Below, piece by piece: positions 53,499 through 63,752 of a DNA stretch of 64,000 nucleotides; position 1 is the stretch's first letter, and each line of letters opens with the position of its first letter. Below the pieces are notes generated by a model. The model saw nothing but the letters and a program-made list of their open reading frames with translations, searched no databases and was not told where the DNA came from. A program made the translations under genes and the position numbers. The DNA comes from Cylindrotheca closterium (Eukaryota > Bacillariophyta > Bacillariophyceae > Bacillariales > Bacillariaceae): assembly GCA_933822405.4 (NCBI GenBank), contig CAKOGP040002424.1:1-64000 (forward strand), in the 5' to 3' direction.

Positions 53499-55670
53499 AT
53501 GTCCAAGATCCACGAGAGTCAAACATCTTCCCCTATCGAAAGAATACTAATATGCCATCCTTCTTTACCGGAAAAGTGTCTGAATGGAAAATCATTGAGT
53601 GAAAATGCCGAAATTGAAGAGATTGCGGAGCAGATATTCTTGTACGTGTCACCACCAGGAGCTGCAGAAGATCCCAAGAATAAGAATAGTAATAATAATG
53701 GCTGGAATAGGCAAGCCGTGCAATTTCTCGGCCTCTGTGTAGGACTCTACACATTGCCATCTTCGTTGAAAAAAGACGAAACGACGAAGTCAGTCTATCT
53801 GGGAAAGTCCACCCTCATCTTTGTCCCACTCGAAGGCGAACTTTTGGCCGTAATTCAGATGCGACGAGGGGGCGGAAATCCACTGGCGGTGCGCCAATCC
53901 ATCGAAAAATGTCACTCCTTGTTTGAAATGTTTCACGGAGGAGGTGTTCTGCATCGATTGAAGCAGCAGAAGAGGTGTCATGATGATGATATTTCCAACA
54001 ACAACAACAACAACAACAAGTGCATTTATCCTGGTTTGGACCAATTGTACTCGCTGCGAAAAGATATCCGGAAACTCAAAACCAAGCAATCGCGACTATC
54101 CACGGATGCGGCAGACGACGAGCATGAAAGATTGCAACACGAAAGTGACCAGTTGGGCTGTGAACTTGAGCATCTACAGCAACAACTGCCGAATGAATCC
54201 ATCCGACAGGATTTGGCATCCCATTACAATGAATATCTTGACAATCTCTCCTTGGTGACGAGTCGCCAAGGTGGAGGACTGCGTTGTCTAGTTGATTGCG
54301 TTGTTCCAGTACCCATTGCTCAAGACTCTGGCCTTCATACGTTGCAATCGTCGCCGTCTCGGTTGTCCAACGAACTAGTGCCCAAACTAACGACAGACCT
54401 TCAACACATTTTGGTGCACGAGGCCCATCAACCATTGCTATTTGGGATTTCGACCTTTTACTTGGGTAACTTGATCCAATATGATTTTTTTGGAAATGGG
54501 TCTGCTGGTGAGTCTCACTTTTCGACATGCGGCATCACTGCCGAAACAGTCACGACCATCATGGGATACATGGCGTCGTACCGAATCAAGTTGCTCCAAC
54601 AGAAGATTGCGCATGGCCCGGGAAATAAAAGCGTGACTTCCCCTCTTCGATTAGGAAATATTGCCTCGTCTCTTGCCTACAAAGACCAGGCAGCACAGCA
54701 TGAACAACCTTCCATTGCCGCGCAGCAAAGTATGAGTCTAAGCGGCGGATCGTTCTTGGTGCCTCCTCCATCATTCATGATGAGCGGTGGTGGGACCGAG
54801 GACGAAGCGAACCAATCTAGTATTGCCATTGAAAGCGAACAACAAATCGCATGGGCTCCCAGATTGAATCTTTTTATAAACGGAGGCAAATCAAAAGCAG
54901 CAGAGCAACAACAGACAAGCAAGAATGCTCGCGTTCTTTGTTACACGATTGGAGACTTCAGTTTTCTCATATTCCTCCATGATGAAGGAGACTTGGACTT
55001 GCAGTCAGATGCTGGACGAGACATGGTTTCCAACGTGTTGGTGAGCGTCCGCAACAAGATGGATGCGGCGGTAATGACAACGTCCCAAGCTATGATATCA
55101 TCATCATCACCATCACCTTACAAGGATCGACAAAAGCCCAATCTGGGGGAACCTGGAGTGGACTTTATTCTGATTGACCGCAAACAGCACGAATTGACGC
55201 TCTTTACTGATCGAAAAGCCGTATCTAGCAGCCCGTCATCCAAGAAGCCGCAGGGTAATGGGGCCAGCCCCCGAAAGAGATTTGGTTTCATGCCACCAAA
55301 AATTGCTGTACCATCGCAGGGCGATAAGAAAGCCATCTCGCAAAGTCTGGAGTGGGCAGTCCTTGGATTGGATTGCCGCCATCGTTTGGCATCCCATTTG
55401 CATTTGGATGTCTTGCTTGCCTTTGACGACATGATGAATGACATTGCCACCAAATTCTCTAGAAAGAATGATGATGATTCCTCGGCAGCTGCTACTTCAT
55501 CATCATCAAAGTATGTGGAATTGTGTACCTGCATGGCACTGGGATGGGTCTACGGGTGTGCCAATGGAGATACCGAATTGTATGCCTTCTTTGACAATAG
55601 CACTTACGTGACAGTTTCCGACGTCCAGAACGCTGTCAAGCGAATGCATAATAAAGTTTCACAGAATTGA
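53499..55670 (+). CDS. CCZ1-like longin-domain protein (tentative)
   Basis: Single exon, 723 residues from the ATG at 53499; no ATG lies upstream in the open frame. The N-terminal longin-type pattern (IERILICHPSLPEK, EIEEIAEQIFLYVSP, AVQFLGLCVGLY, STLIFVPLEGELLAVIQMRRGG) has the order of the first longin domain in the CCZ1/HPS4/INTU family. Asn and Ser-rich linkers follow. A coiled coil (DIRKLKTKQSRLS and on) is followed by further beta-rich blocks (RVLCYTIGDFSFLIFLHDEGDL and CTCMALGWVYGCANG). CCZ1 acts with MON1 as the exchange factor for Rab7 on late endosomes and in autophagy. ATG101 occurs nearby, but this does not imply a link. Confidence 0.5.
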   Translation: MSKIHESQTSSPIERILICHPSLPEKCLNGKSLSENAEIEEIAEQIFLYVSPPGAAEDPKNKNSNNNGWNRQAVQFLGLCVGLYTLPSSLKKDETTKSVYLGKSTLIFVPLEGELLAVIQMRRGGGNPLAVRQSIEKCHSLFEMFHGGGVLHRLKQQKRCHDDDISNNNNNNNKCIYPGLDQLYSLRKDIRKLKTKQSRLSTDAADDEHERLQHESDQLGCELEHLQQQLPNESIRQDLASHYNEYLDNLSLVTSRQGGGLRCLVDCVVPVPIAQDSGLHTLQSSPSRLSNELVPKLTTDLQHILVHEAHQPLLFGISTFYLGNLIQYDFFGNGSAGESHFSTCGITAETVTTIMGYMASYRIKLLQQKIAHGPGNKSVTSPLRLGNIASSLAYKDQAAQHEQPSIAAQQSMSLSGGSFLVPPPSFMMSGGGTEDEANQSSIAIESEQQIAWAPRLNLFINGGKSKAAEQQQTSKNARVLCYTIGDFSFLIFLHDEGDLDLQSDAGRDMVSNVLVSVRNKMDAAVMTTSQAMISSSSPSPYKDRQKPNLGEPGVDFILIDRKQHELTLFTDRKAVSSSPSSKKPQGNGASPRKRFGFMPPKIAVPSQGDKKAISQSLEWAVLGLDCRHRLASHLHLDVLLAFDDMMNDIATKFSRKNDDDSSAAATSSSSKYVELCTCMALGWVYGCANGDTELYAFFDNSTYVTVSDVQNAVKRMHNKVSQN

Positions 55671-55761
55671 GAAAATCTTGTCATCTAATGTCCAAAGTAG
55701 CTGTATTATATATGTCAAGCTTGATTATAACCTAGTAGCTTTTTCTTTATATTCAAGTATG

Positions 55762-57471
55762 TTATTTTCCTTCCACGCGTCTGGACTTTTGACCCCGTTC
55801 CCCATCTCCTCCTGCATCATTTCGACCTCGCTTTCCCCCTTTCTTCTTGTTGCTGCTCTTCTTCCCTCGCCGTCCTCCCATCTTCTCCTTGATTTCTTTC
55901 ATGATTTCTTCATCTAAATCATTGATACCAGTCACTGGACAAAGTTTGATTCCGGTAAGTACGAAACCTCCACTCTGACTCATGTTCATACTGGGATGTG
56001 TTCGACCAGGAAGCACTTGATACTCTCGCATCCAAGTGTCGCTCAAACGAAGGTTAATTGCAAGCCTTTGCTCTTGCAGTTCGCGAAAGCATTCCGCCAA
56101 GGGTTCAATGTATTCACAAAAAACAACAAATGGAGAAGACGGCGCCAAGTAAGGGAGAAGTTCTATCAGGGATTGGGTAGGGTCATGTTTTGTAGCAATA
56201 ACGACGGAGTCGCACTTGCGTGCATTCAACATTTCCTTTGCTTCTCCGGGTGTACCCCGTGTGAGTTTTCGGGTAAACCGAGCACATCGCCTGGCCAGAA
56301 AGTCTCGTTTTTCCTTTTCAGACTCCATCTTTTCCAAGTGGGCCCGCGTGTGATCTTGCAAGGGGCATGGCCACTCCAGCAATTCCCGATCTGCTTTTTC
56401 TTCATCCACCTCAGTTTCTGCAGATGTCGGCGTTTCGCCTTGAGGGGTACCGAATACGTCCTCTACGTGGACCCATTTGATGGAACTGTTCTCAGCAAAG
56501 TTAAGATTAAATCGAGCAATCATGTCCACATAGGGTGGTTGCTGACCTGGGTAAATAGAAAATACCTTTCCATATCCTCCCATTCGCTGAGCTAACGCAC
56601 CCGTGACAATGCCCATACAATTGTCCATGACTAGCACGTGGCTTCCGGCGCACACATTGGAATAGCTCAATATTTGTCCCAGTGTATCTTCTCTCAGGTT
56701 CAGCATTTTTCGTGGTTCCTTCAAAAACATTGCCTCGCACAAAGAGGAGGGAGTGCATCTTACAATTCGACACCGCTGTTGGTACTTTAACTGTTTCCTA
56801 GCCACATACTTGGCCTTGCTGAATTCCGTCTTGTTTTGAAAGGAGGCAGAGTTTTCAATGAGCGTGTCCACAATCGTGGCTCCTTCCATTCCAGTTCGTC
56901 TCATTTTTTCGACCTGCCTTTGCTGCAATTGTTGCGAAGTATTGTTGTCTACCAAGTCGCGATTATCATTTGCCTGTTCAATGGAAGGAAATGTATTGTC
57001 GGCAGCTGTGGCTTCGGCATCTTCCAGATTGCCCTCATTGGAATCGTCTCCCTTTTTGTTCGTGTCGGGATATTTCGGAATGACGTCTTCTCCTTCCGGC
57101 AAGGGATGCAGTTTGGACGAACCCACTTCCACGACTGTTCCGTATGGTAAACCAACAAGATTAAAAGTAGGGTATGTCCGCTTATTGATCTTGACGGGTG
57201 GGGCCTTGCCTCGGAGTTTCTTGAGGCACTGTGCAAACAATTGTCGGCCATCTCCAAATACCAGAATTACGTGGTCTCCTTCTTGGACTACATTGGATGG
57301 TAGGATCATTAACGGGTCCGATTCTGAAGTCTGTGATGTTGTCATCACTACGTCATTTGACTCGCTCATTCTGAAAGTTATTGAATGATTGGTTGGTGAT
57401 GGGTCCAAGTTTGATTTTGATCGATGGCTCGAGGTTTTTGATTTTGGTTTTCTGAAGGGTAATCTGTCCAT
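55762..57471 (-). CDS. TRM6: tRNA (adenine-58-N1)-methyltransferase non-catalytic subunit TRM6
   Basis: Single exon, 569 residues from 57471. An internal ATG at 57369 (MSESNDVVM) also fits, because the first 34 residues are a basic Ser-rich tail. TRM6 pairs with catalytic TRM61 to methylate A58 of tRNA, including initiator tRNA, in the nucleus. Family features: GDHVILVFGDGRQLFAQCL opens the N-terminal barrel. NKTEFSKAKYVARKQLKYQ is the TRM6 linker helix, and SLCEAMFLKEPRKMLNLREDTLGQIL leads into the Rossmann-like fold. There GSHVLVMDNCMGIVTGALAQRMGG replaces the SAM-binding motif. The C-terminal tail is Lys/Arg/Gly-rich and fits nuclear import. The gene is convergent with the CCZ1-like gene (91 bp). 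Confidence 0.85.
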   Translation of the reverse strand: MDRLPFRKPKSKTSSHRSKSNLDPSPTNHSITFRMSESNDVVMTTSQTSESDPLMILPSNVVQEGDHVILVFGDGRQLFAQCLKKLRGKAPPVKINKRTYPTFNLVGLPYGTVVEVGSSKLHPLPEGEDVIPKYPDTNKKGDDSNEGNLEDAEATAADNTFPSIEQANDNRDLVDNNTSQQLQQRQVEKMRRTGMEGATIVDTLIENSASFQNKTEFSKAKYVARKQLKYQQRCRIVRCTPSSLCEAMFLKEPRKMLNLREDTLGQILSYSNVCAGSHVLVMDNCMGIVTGALAQRMGGYGKVFSIYPGQQPPYVDMIARFNLNFAENSSIKWVHVEDVFGTPQGETPTSAETEVDEEKADRELLEWPCPLQDHTRAHLEKMESEKEKRDFLARRCARFTRKLTRGTPGEAKEMLNARKCDSVVIATKHDPTQSLIELLPYLAPSSPFVVFCEYIEPLAECFRELQEQRLAINLRLSDTWMREYQVLPGRTHPSMNMSQSGGFVLTGIKLCPVTGINDLDEEIMKEIKEKMGGRRGKKSSNKKKGGKRGRNDAGGDGERGQKSRRVEGK

Positions 57472-58168
57472 CGTCCGGATATTTCCTCATTGAGAGAGTG
57501 TGCCCAACCTCACGAAGTGGGTGGTGTCAGATCTTTCGAAGGATCTTTGGCTAGAGTAGGTAGCAATATCTTGAGAGTGCATCCAAGTCGATGCAGTTGG
57601 TGCTATCAATTGTTTCTCTAAAATGACGTTTTTTCTAGTATTATATCTTAAGTTCTGCATTTGCCATTTGCTCCCATTCCGTGTTTTGTGCACATTGATA
57701 TCGAGTATAAAGCAATATTACATTCATTTCTTCACCATCAAATTCATGGGGTGAATTGGCATTTGAGATTGCATTGTCGTTTTCAAGTAGTCGCATGTCT
57801 TATTCTGGCAATCTTCAAGCACCTCCTCGTGTGAGTTGTTCATCGTCCAATCTTCAGGATTGATTACGTCATGTCCATTCCGTTCAGTTCACTGTTTCAG
57901 TCATTGTTACATTCTTTTATTAGAGCTTTCTCCGATCCATTTCCCCTTCTATGGTCGTATGATTTCCCCTTCCTTCACTTGCGTCAGTGGTCTTGGCTCC
58001 CCCAAGCTGTTGATTGCCTGATAGTGATAGCTCACTGTGCTCTCATTTGTTCTTCTACCAAACATTCTACTGAGCGCGTCTACAGAGCAATGCATGTTAG
58101 AGATGAATACATACTGTACTTGCGATNNNNNNNNNNCCCCAAGCTGTTGATTGCCTGATAGTGATAGC
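57472..58168. other. Intergenic region containing an assembly gap
   Basis: After removing the false duplicate this spacer is about 560 bp. No gene is recognised apart from the last exon of the small anchored protein at its edge. Confidence 0.5.
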
Positions 58169-58263
58169 TCACTGTGCTCTCATTTGTTCTTCTACCAAAC
58201 ATTCTACTGAGCGCGTCTACAGAGCAATGCATGTTAGAGATGAATACATACTGTACTTGCGAT
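58000..58263. repeat. Exact 127-bp direct repeat around an N gap (assembly artefact)
   Basis: Copies are 58000-58126 and 58137-58263, identical, separated by ten N. The repeat length equals that at 17013-17276 and that shared by 1-127 and 5000-5126. Confidence 0.9.
58127..58136. other. Assembly gap (10 N)
   Basis: Ten N joining overlapping contigs; see the flanking 127-bp repeat. Confidence 0.98.
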
Positions 58264-58702
58264 TGCATGCATTTTCTCCTTGCTTCGATGGACTTACCTT
58301 TAGCAGCTCAGTGCCCGTGTGGTTGAGAAAATCAATAAACTCTTGGCTTGTCTCATTGTCATCATGTACCCGCTCGCTAATTAGCGTTTTGCCGAGCAAC
58401 GTGATATTGATTTCGCCCCCATGTTCGGCTAAGAACTGTTGGGATGATGTTTCGTACATTGGCGAGAGGGGTACTTGGTAACTGTTGTCTGGACAGGAGT
58501 GAACCGAAGCAGTTACCGAGGCAGAATCATCCAAAGCGTCTGAAAGGCTCAGAGTTTCGGCCAGGCTCAAACTCTCGTCCAAAGGCAGTGCATCATTGGG
58601 TTCGCGTCTATTTCGGCGGTGGCCCAGGACAAAGAAGTGAACTACAGCTTGTATCAGCACTACGCTGAGCCAAGCCACTGCAGACAAGGGTATATCGGTC
58701 AT
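58169..58702 (-). CDS. Small membrane-anchored protein (two exons, second exon tentative)
   Basis: Exon 1 is 58702-58298, starting at ATG (MTDIPLSAVAWLS). Exon 2 is 58216-58169, inferred from the GTAAGT donor after ELLK and a CTGTAG acceptor in frame. Total 150 residues. One N-terminal transmembrane helix (AWLSVVLIQAVVHFFVLG) is followed by a basic stop-transfer and an acidic, Ser/Leu-rich domain with three similar turns (SLSLAETLSLSDALDD). A helix near the end (SQEFIDFLNHTGTELLK) continues into exon 2 (TRSVECLVEEQ). Exon 2 lies inside the duplicated 127-bp segment, so an identical copy appears beyond the gap. Family unknown. Confidence 0.45.
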
Positions 58703-59204
58703 GTTGTTTTGATACGTGATGTTGCGTGTATGTTCTTTTGAATGATGCTTGATGACTCCCTCCTCAATTGCGTTCCAATAACCCAATCTACATATGTTGA
58801 AGACGCGTCTTCCAACAACGGCATCTCCAATCAGGTTGCTTGGCCCAAGCTTCAACCAGCCATGCCGGCGGCTTTGCGTAGAATCCTACCTTGATTGCAG
58901 CTTTGTTCTTTTCGGGGAAACTAACCAATACCGGAAGAAAGAAAGGGTAACAGAAACACTCCCCCATTCCGTTTTCGAGGACTATGTCTGTACATTAGCA
59001 ATTATGTTTTGAAGTTTTACCACTCTTGGTTTTACCAGTGCTCTTTCCAACGCTATTCAACACGGCTCCATACAGCAAATATCAAAGGTCAATAGCTTCT
59101 ATTTATAATTAAAATTCTTCAAAAAATCATCGTACATGTATTTCAATAGCTCTTGGTAGAGATGAAACTATGGAAAAGGCACTAGGCGGCCGTTGCGATG
59201 ATGA
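58703..59204. other. Intergenic region
   Basis: Between the 5' end of the small anchored gene and the 3' end of ATG101. AT-rich; no gene or RNA is recognised. Confidence 0.55.
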
Positions 59205-59858
59205 TCAATTGCTCAGGTTTATCAAGGAAGGCATGTTGGCCACTCTCGAGTAGACATTTTCCCGGTCGTCTGCTTTTTTGGAGCAATTGATTTCAAATTC
59301 GTACATGACAGGAGGTACATGGTCAATGGCACCTCCGGAAATTTCAAAAATCTTGACCAAGGCAGACCGCAGCATACCTTCGGCCATGTCTTGAATTCGT
59401 TGTCGTTCCATGACTGCCGCAGAATCATCACTGACGGGTCTGGGAGTATTGTTCACCACTACTCGAAGATGCCACTGTTCCCAAATAACTTTTTCTTCAT
59501 TCGAAACCAGCCCAAAAAGTTGTCTTGTAGCCCGTCGTTCAAAAAAGCTGATAGTCAATCCTCCACTTAACAGTTCTGGACCGATTTGTGAAAGTGTCAT
59601 TAAAAAGGACCCTATTCCATCATCCACTTTCTTGTCAACATTGCTGTCTAACGCAGAGTGCGCCGATGGCATTGAAGACATTTTGTCACTAGCAATTCGG
59701 GGATACGTAAGATTGAAACCTTCGCATTCCACATCACGGGGTGTGACAGGTCCCGGACTTCGGATGAAAAGTATCGTGTATAATATAGCCTGCAGCGCCT
59801 CTCTCACTTGGCCAGTCGATAGTTCTAGTTCTGGTAAATGGTGTTCTTTGCAATTCAT
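59205..59858 (-). CDS. ATG101: Autophagy-related protein 101 (HORMA domain)
   Basis: Single exon. The ATG at 59858 (MNCKEHHLPELELS) gives 217 residues, close to the 218 of human ATG101; the open frame upstream lacks an ATG. ATG101 partners ATG13 in the ULK1/ATG1 initiation complex. Family features: the N-terminal HORMA start MNC, then GQVREALQAILYTILFIRSPGPV (human equivalent GRQVEEAMLAVLHTVLLHRS), then VECEGFNLTYPRI, and the later block WEQWHLRVVVNN matching the human WEVWTVKVHVV. A gap in the middle holds a short Ser-rich insert. No WF finger is obvious. It is head to head with VDAC, 280 bp between start codons, so they share a promoter region. Confidence 0.85.
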   Translation of the reverse strand: MNCKEHHLPELELSTGQVREALQAILYTILFIRSPGPVTPRDVECEGFNLTYPRIASDKMSSMPSAHSALDSNVDKKVDDGIGSFLMTLSQIGPELLSGGLTISFFERRATRQLFGLVSNEEKVIWEQWHLRVVVNNTPRPVSDDSAAVMERQRIQDMAEGMLRSALVKIFEISGGAIDHVPPVMYEFEINCSKKADDRENVYSRVANMPSLINLSN

Positions 59859-60138
59859 AATAGTGTGTAGTGATGGGACGTGTTGTTGTGCTGATTCGAA
59901 CAACAGCAGGTTTGACGTTTTCTTCAGAACTTTAGTCTTCAGCCTTCAACTTCTTCTGGCGAATTGCAGTCGATTTAATCGAATGCTATCAATGCACTGA
60001 TCAGCATCACCTGCTGTCACGCTGCCCGCGCGAACAAAACTGTGCGGTTGATTGGGATGATGGGCCGATGATTGATAACAAGCGACAAAACCAAACGGCA
60101 GTTTTTCATTAGCAACTTGCAACCAGACATATTTCAAG

Positions 60139-61169
60139 ATGGCCACCAAATTCGCAGATATCGGCAAGGGACCTCGGGGTGAGTCGGTAAAGATGATGTA
60201 TCGTGTAAATTGGGTGAATTTTTGCCATTGGAAGCTTTCAAATCTTGCGTGGACGTCGTCGTCCCTTTTTTCAAATTCGCTTACGTACCTACGGAGTGTC
60301 AAGTAGACTTTCTACGTGTCTATATTCTGAGAAAATGAGAAAAACGTCAAGAGGATGTGTGAATTCTGCTGAAGTTGGTCGTTTCTAACCTTTTTCCACA
60401 CCATCTCGCAGACCTTTTGAACGACGACTACACCACCAAGACTACGCTCAAGTGTAAGAAGAATGCTGGCCCCGTCGCTGTCACTATCGAGACTGAGAGA
60501 GGTGAGTCTGGAGCCCTTTCTTCCAAGATCGGCACCAAGTTCGCCTACGCCAAGTTCAATGTCGACAAGGCCCAAGCTACTGCCAACGGTGGACGTGTTT
60601 TGGAGACTTCCATGATGGTTGCCCCTGGAGTTAAGCTTTCTTTCAAGGCCAACAAGGGAGCTGATCTTGGAGTTGACTACAAGTCTGGAAACTTTTGCGC
60701 AACCGGAAAATTCGATGCCGCCAACATGTCGAAGGTTAGCTCCAGTGCTTGCATCGCTTTGCCATCTGGTGTCATTGCTGGAGGAGATGCTACCTATTCC
60801 CTTGGTGAAAAGGCTGGACTTTCTGGATTGAACATGGGTGCCAGCTACTCCCATGGACAACTCTCTGCCAGTGTCACCTCTGCCAGCAAGTTCTCACAAT
60901 TCAACCTTGGCCTTCTCTACAAGGTCAACGACGAGGTCACCCTTGCATCTCAAACTGCTCATTCTAGTGAGAAGACTTGCGACGTTGGCGGAGTTGGAGG
61001 TTCGTACAAGGCTCCTTTCGGACTCATCAAGGCCAAGTACTCCGGATCTGGACAAGTTTCGGCCTCTTTGATCAAGGACATTGCCCCCAAGGTTTCCTTG
61101 ACTGCTTCTGGAACTGTTGATGTTTCCGACTTCTCCACTTTCAAGTATGGATTCGGACTCACCATGTAA
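60139..61169 (+). CDS. VDAC: Voltage-dependent anion channel (mitochondrial porin)
   Basis: Exons 60139-60178 and 60412-61169 (intron 233 bp, phase 1) give 265 residues. The first exon encodes MATKFADIGKGPR, matching the start of VDACs (N-terminal helix), and joins DLLNDDYTTKTTLKCKK in exon 2. The remainder is alternating beta-strand sequence, typical of the 19-strand mitochondrial outer-membrane barrel. It is rich in Gly, Ser, Ala and Lys and ends STFKYGFGLTM, where the family C-terminal beta signal is expected. It passes ATP, ADP and metabolites across the outer membrane. Exon 2 has a cleaner, more GC-balanced codon pattern than its neighbours, as expected for high expression. Confidence 0.92.
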
Positions 61170-61513
61170 TTTTTAAAAAATAAGATTGTGATGAGCTTTG
61201 ACATGTGTATCCTTTTTGTCTCGGACACTTTTGTAGGATTTTTGTTTGTCCGTCGTCGTGCGATAACTCCACGTCGTGTGCGTCGAGATGCGTGCGTCAG
61301 TAAGTTATGGCGACGAATGAGAGTGGCCTAAGATACTGTACGACGAAGAGAGGAATGCTGCTAATCTGTGTTGGTTGGTAACAACATAACATCTCCTCTT
61401 CTGAACGATATATACTGATTATTGGATTATTCATACAGCAACTATAGATCAAGCAAAATCTCGACAGTACTTTCAATCTCCTGGGCACTTTTTGTTGTCG
61501 GAATACTTGGAAA
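61170..61513. other. Intergenic region
   Basis: Between VDAC and the GH16 gene, both on the plus strand. No gene or RNA is recognised. Confidence 0.55.
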
Positions 61514-63752
61514 ATGAGTTCATTTCGGAAGCTATCCGTTTTACTTCTCGTTGTTCAAGCACTTGGATCATGGGTAGATCCAGATACTCCCGAGGAAGCC
61601 CAAGCTACAGTGCCATTGAGTCCTTTAGATAATAGAACATACGAACTCGTGAGTAACACTTTGGCACGCTAGATACATTCTGATGATTGCTTTGTCATGA
61701 TCCTCATCGGCTTGAACATTTTAGGTTTTCTCGGATGAGTTTGAACAAGACAACAGAACATTTCACGATGGAAACGACCCGCGGTGGACTGCTCTGAATA
61801 AAAATGATTGTAAGACGAATTGACTGGCCCTGTTGACTTCAAAATTTGGGGATGAACTCACCCATGTGATTCTTCAGACACAAATGCAGCACTCCATTTC
61901 TACAGTCATGACAATGCGAAAACTTCCGATGGAAAACTGAAGATTACAACAGAGGAGAAGGTTAACGCGTACAGAGCATTCAACGAAACCACCAAAAAGT
62001 TCTTTATGGACAAGAAGCATATCCAATCTGCAATGGTTCAGAGTTGGAATAAATTCTGTTTCACAGGTGGAATTATCGAGTTTCGCGCCAAACTGCCAGG
62101 AGATGCACACACCGGGGGATTGTGGCCGGCCAGTAAGTGGACTGTTTTTGTCCTCGAGGATGGATTTCGGATTGTATTCAGCTGACAACATTATGTTTTT
62201 CGTCTTAGTGTGGATGCTTGGAAATTTGGCTCGTGCGACATATGTTGGTTCTTCGGATTACGTTTGGCCATATAGCTACAATCAATGCGACCGGAATAAG
62301 CAAGAGGCCCAAGAAATCAATGCTTGCCAAAAGGTTTCCCATTATGGGATGGAGCCAGGAGCCGGCAGAGGTGCACCGGAGATCGATGTGATCGAGGCCA
62401 TGCAAGGAGAAATTGAGAAGCTTCCAAATACAAACATTACCAGACCATACCAGTCTTGCTCTCTACAGGTGCGGCAGCGATAGATGAAATACATGTCCTC
62501 ACCTCATTTATGCTCAAACCTTTAACTCTTTTTTTTATAGGTTGCACCTGGAATCGAGCGCAATCGCCCAGAACTTGGGCATAAACCAAAAAAGGTGAGT
62601 TGGAACCACTTTGTCTCAATTGTTGCCTCCTGTTTTCTAACTTTTCAACGTTCTACAGGGATACTGGTACACTGGTATGGAATACAATACAGATAGTAAC
62701 GAGACAAGATCAGAACTGAATCCATTCTTTTACGGCGTCACGCTTGAGCATGAGCAAAAGTCAAAAACTTACCAGGCTGATGCCCTCTCTGCAAATACCG
62801 GTTTGAATGACACGCACTACAAAGAGCAGCATACATATAGAGTAGAATGGGATCCACCGGAAGAAGATGGAAGTGGAGGACATATTCGATGGTACACAGA
62901 TGAGGAATTTGTTTATAGTGTCAAGGGTTCGGACCTTTCAATTACTGGAAGTGAAATCCCCAGTGAAGCAATGTACTTGATCATGAACACTGCAGTTGCT
63001 AGTACTTGGGGCTTCCCAGCCCCCTGTCCCAGCGGCTGCAAGTGTTCATGCTTTGAATGTGGAAACCCCGATTGTGCCTGTGCTCTCCCTCCTGGATACT
63101 GTGACAACTTTCCTGCATCTTTTGAGATTGAGCACGTACGCGTCTACCAAGCAGTGAACGAACGGAAACACACGCTTGGCTGCTCCCCAGTAACGAGACC
63201 CACCGAACTCTTCATCAAGGGTCACGCAAAAAGATATATGGAAAAGGGAGATAGGATGCCTCTACAACCCGTTGTGAGCGGTGGAGCATACTGCTCGACG
63301 GCGGGTGCATGCGAAGGATTTAGTACTTGCCAGAACGGGGTTTGTGTCTGTGATGACGGATACACTGGCCCAGATTGTCTTGCATATGACGGATTCTATA
63401 CCAATGAAAATCGTGCCATAACCTCGGTTCCCATCGGATGTAAGTAGGCTCTGGTGTGTATCGGATTGTAACTTCTGAACACATCACTCAATCTTGAAAT
63501 TTTTTTGTTCCTGCAGGGAGCAAAGTCTATGTCCCAAATGGAATGGTTGCACTGATAGCGCTCTTGGCTTTTGGATTTATTTTCGCAATGATCCAGGCGG
63601 TGAAGAGCAAAAAGTCTCGACATCACTACAAGAAAGTAGAAAACGCCAATGTATTTGAAAACGATGGAAGCCAATCATACCAGCATTCCGAATCACCAAA
63701 GCCAGAGGTAGTCACGTACTCGGTTATCGATGGGAAATTGGTTGACAAGTGA
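61514..63752 (+). CDS. Kre6/Skn1-type GH16 beta-glucan synthesis protein
   Basis: Seven exons: 61514-61648, 61725-61809, 61878-62132, 62209-62468, 62541-62594, 62659-63439 and 63517-63752, giving 601 residues. Introns are 64-77 bp. An N-terminal signal segment (SVLLLVVQALGSWV) is followed by FSDEFEQDNRTF, as in the SKN1/KRE6 family. The GH16 catalytic motif EIDVIE places Glu216, Asp218 and Glu221, within APEIDVIEAM. WTALNKNDYTNAALHFYSH, GLWPAMWMLGNL and HIRWYTDEEFVYSV are also typical. A Cys-rich EGF-like region (ACEGFSTCQNGVCVCDDGYTG, near 490-520) precedes a C-terminal membrane helix (MVALIALLAFGFIFAMI) and short tail. Family members act in beta-1,6-glucan or chrysolaminarin branching in the Golgi or vacuole. 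Confidence 0.88.

Noticed and set aside
59946..60302. 118-codon minus-strand ORF over VDAC exon 1
   Set aside because: Antisense to the VDAC start and promoter; the VDAC exon has clear family similarity.
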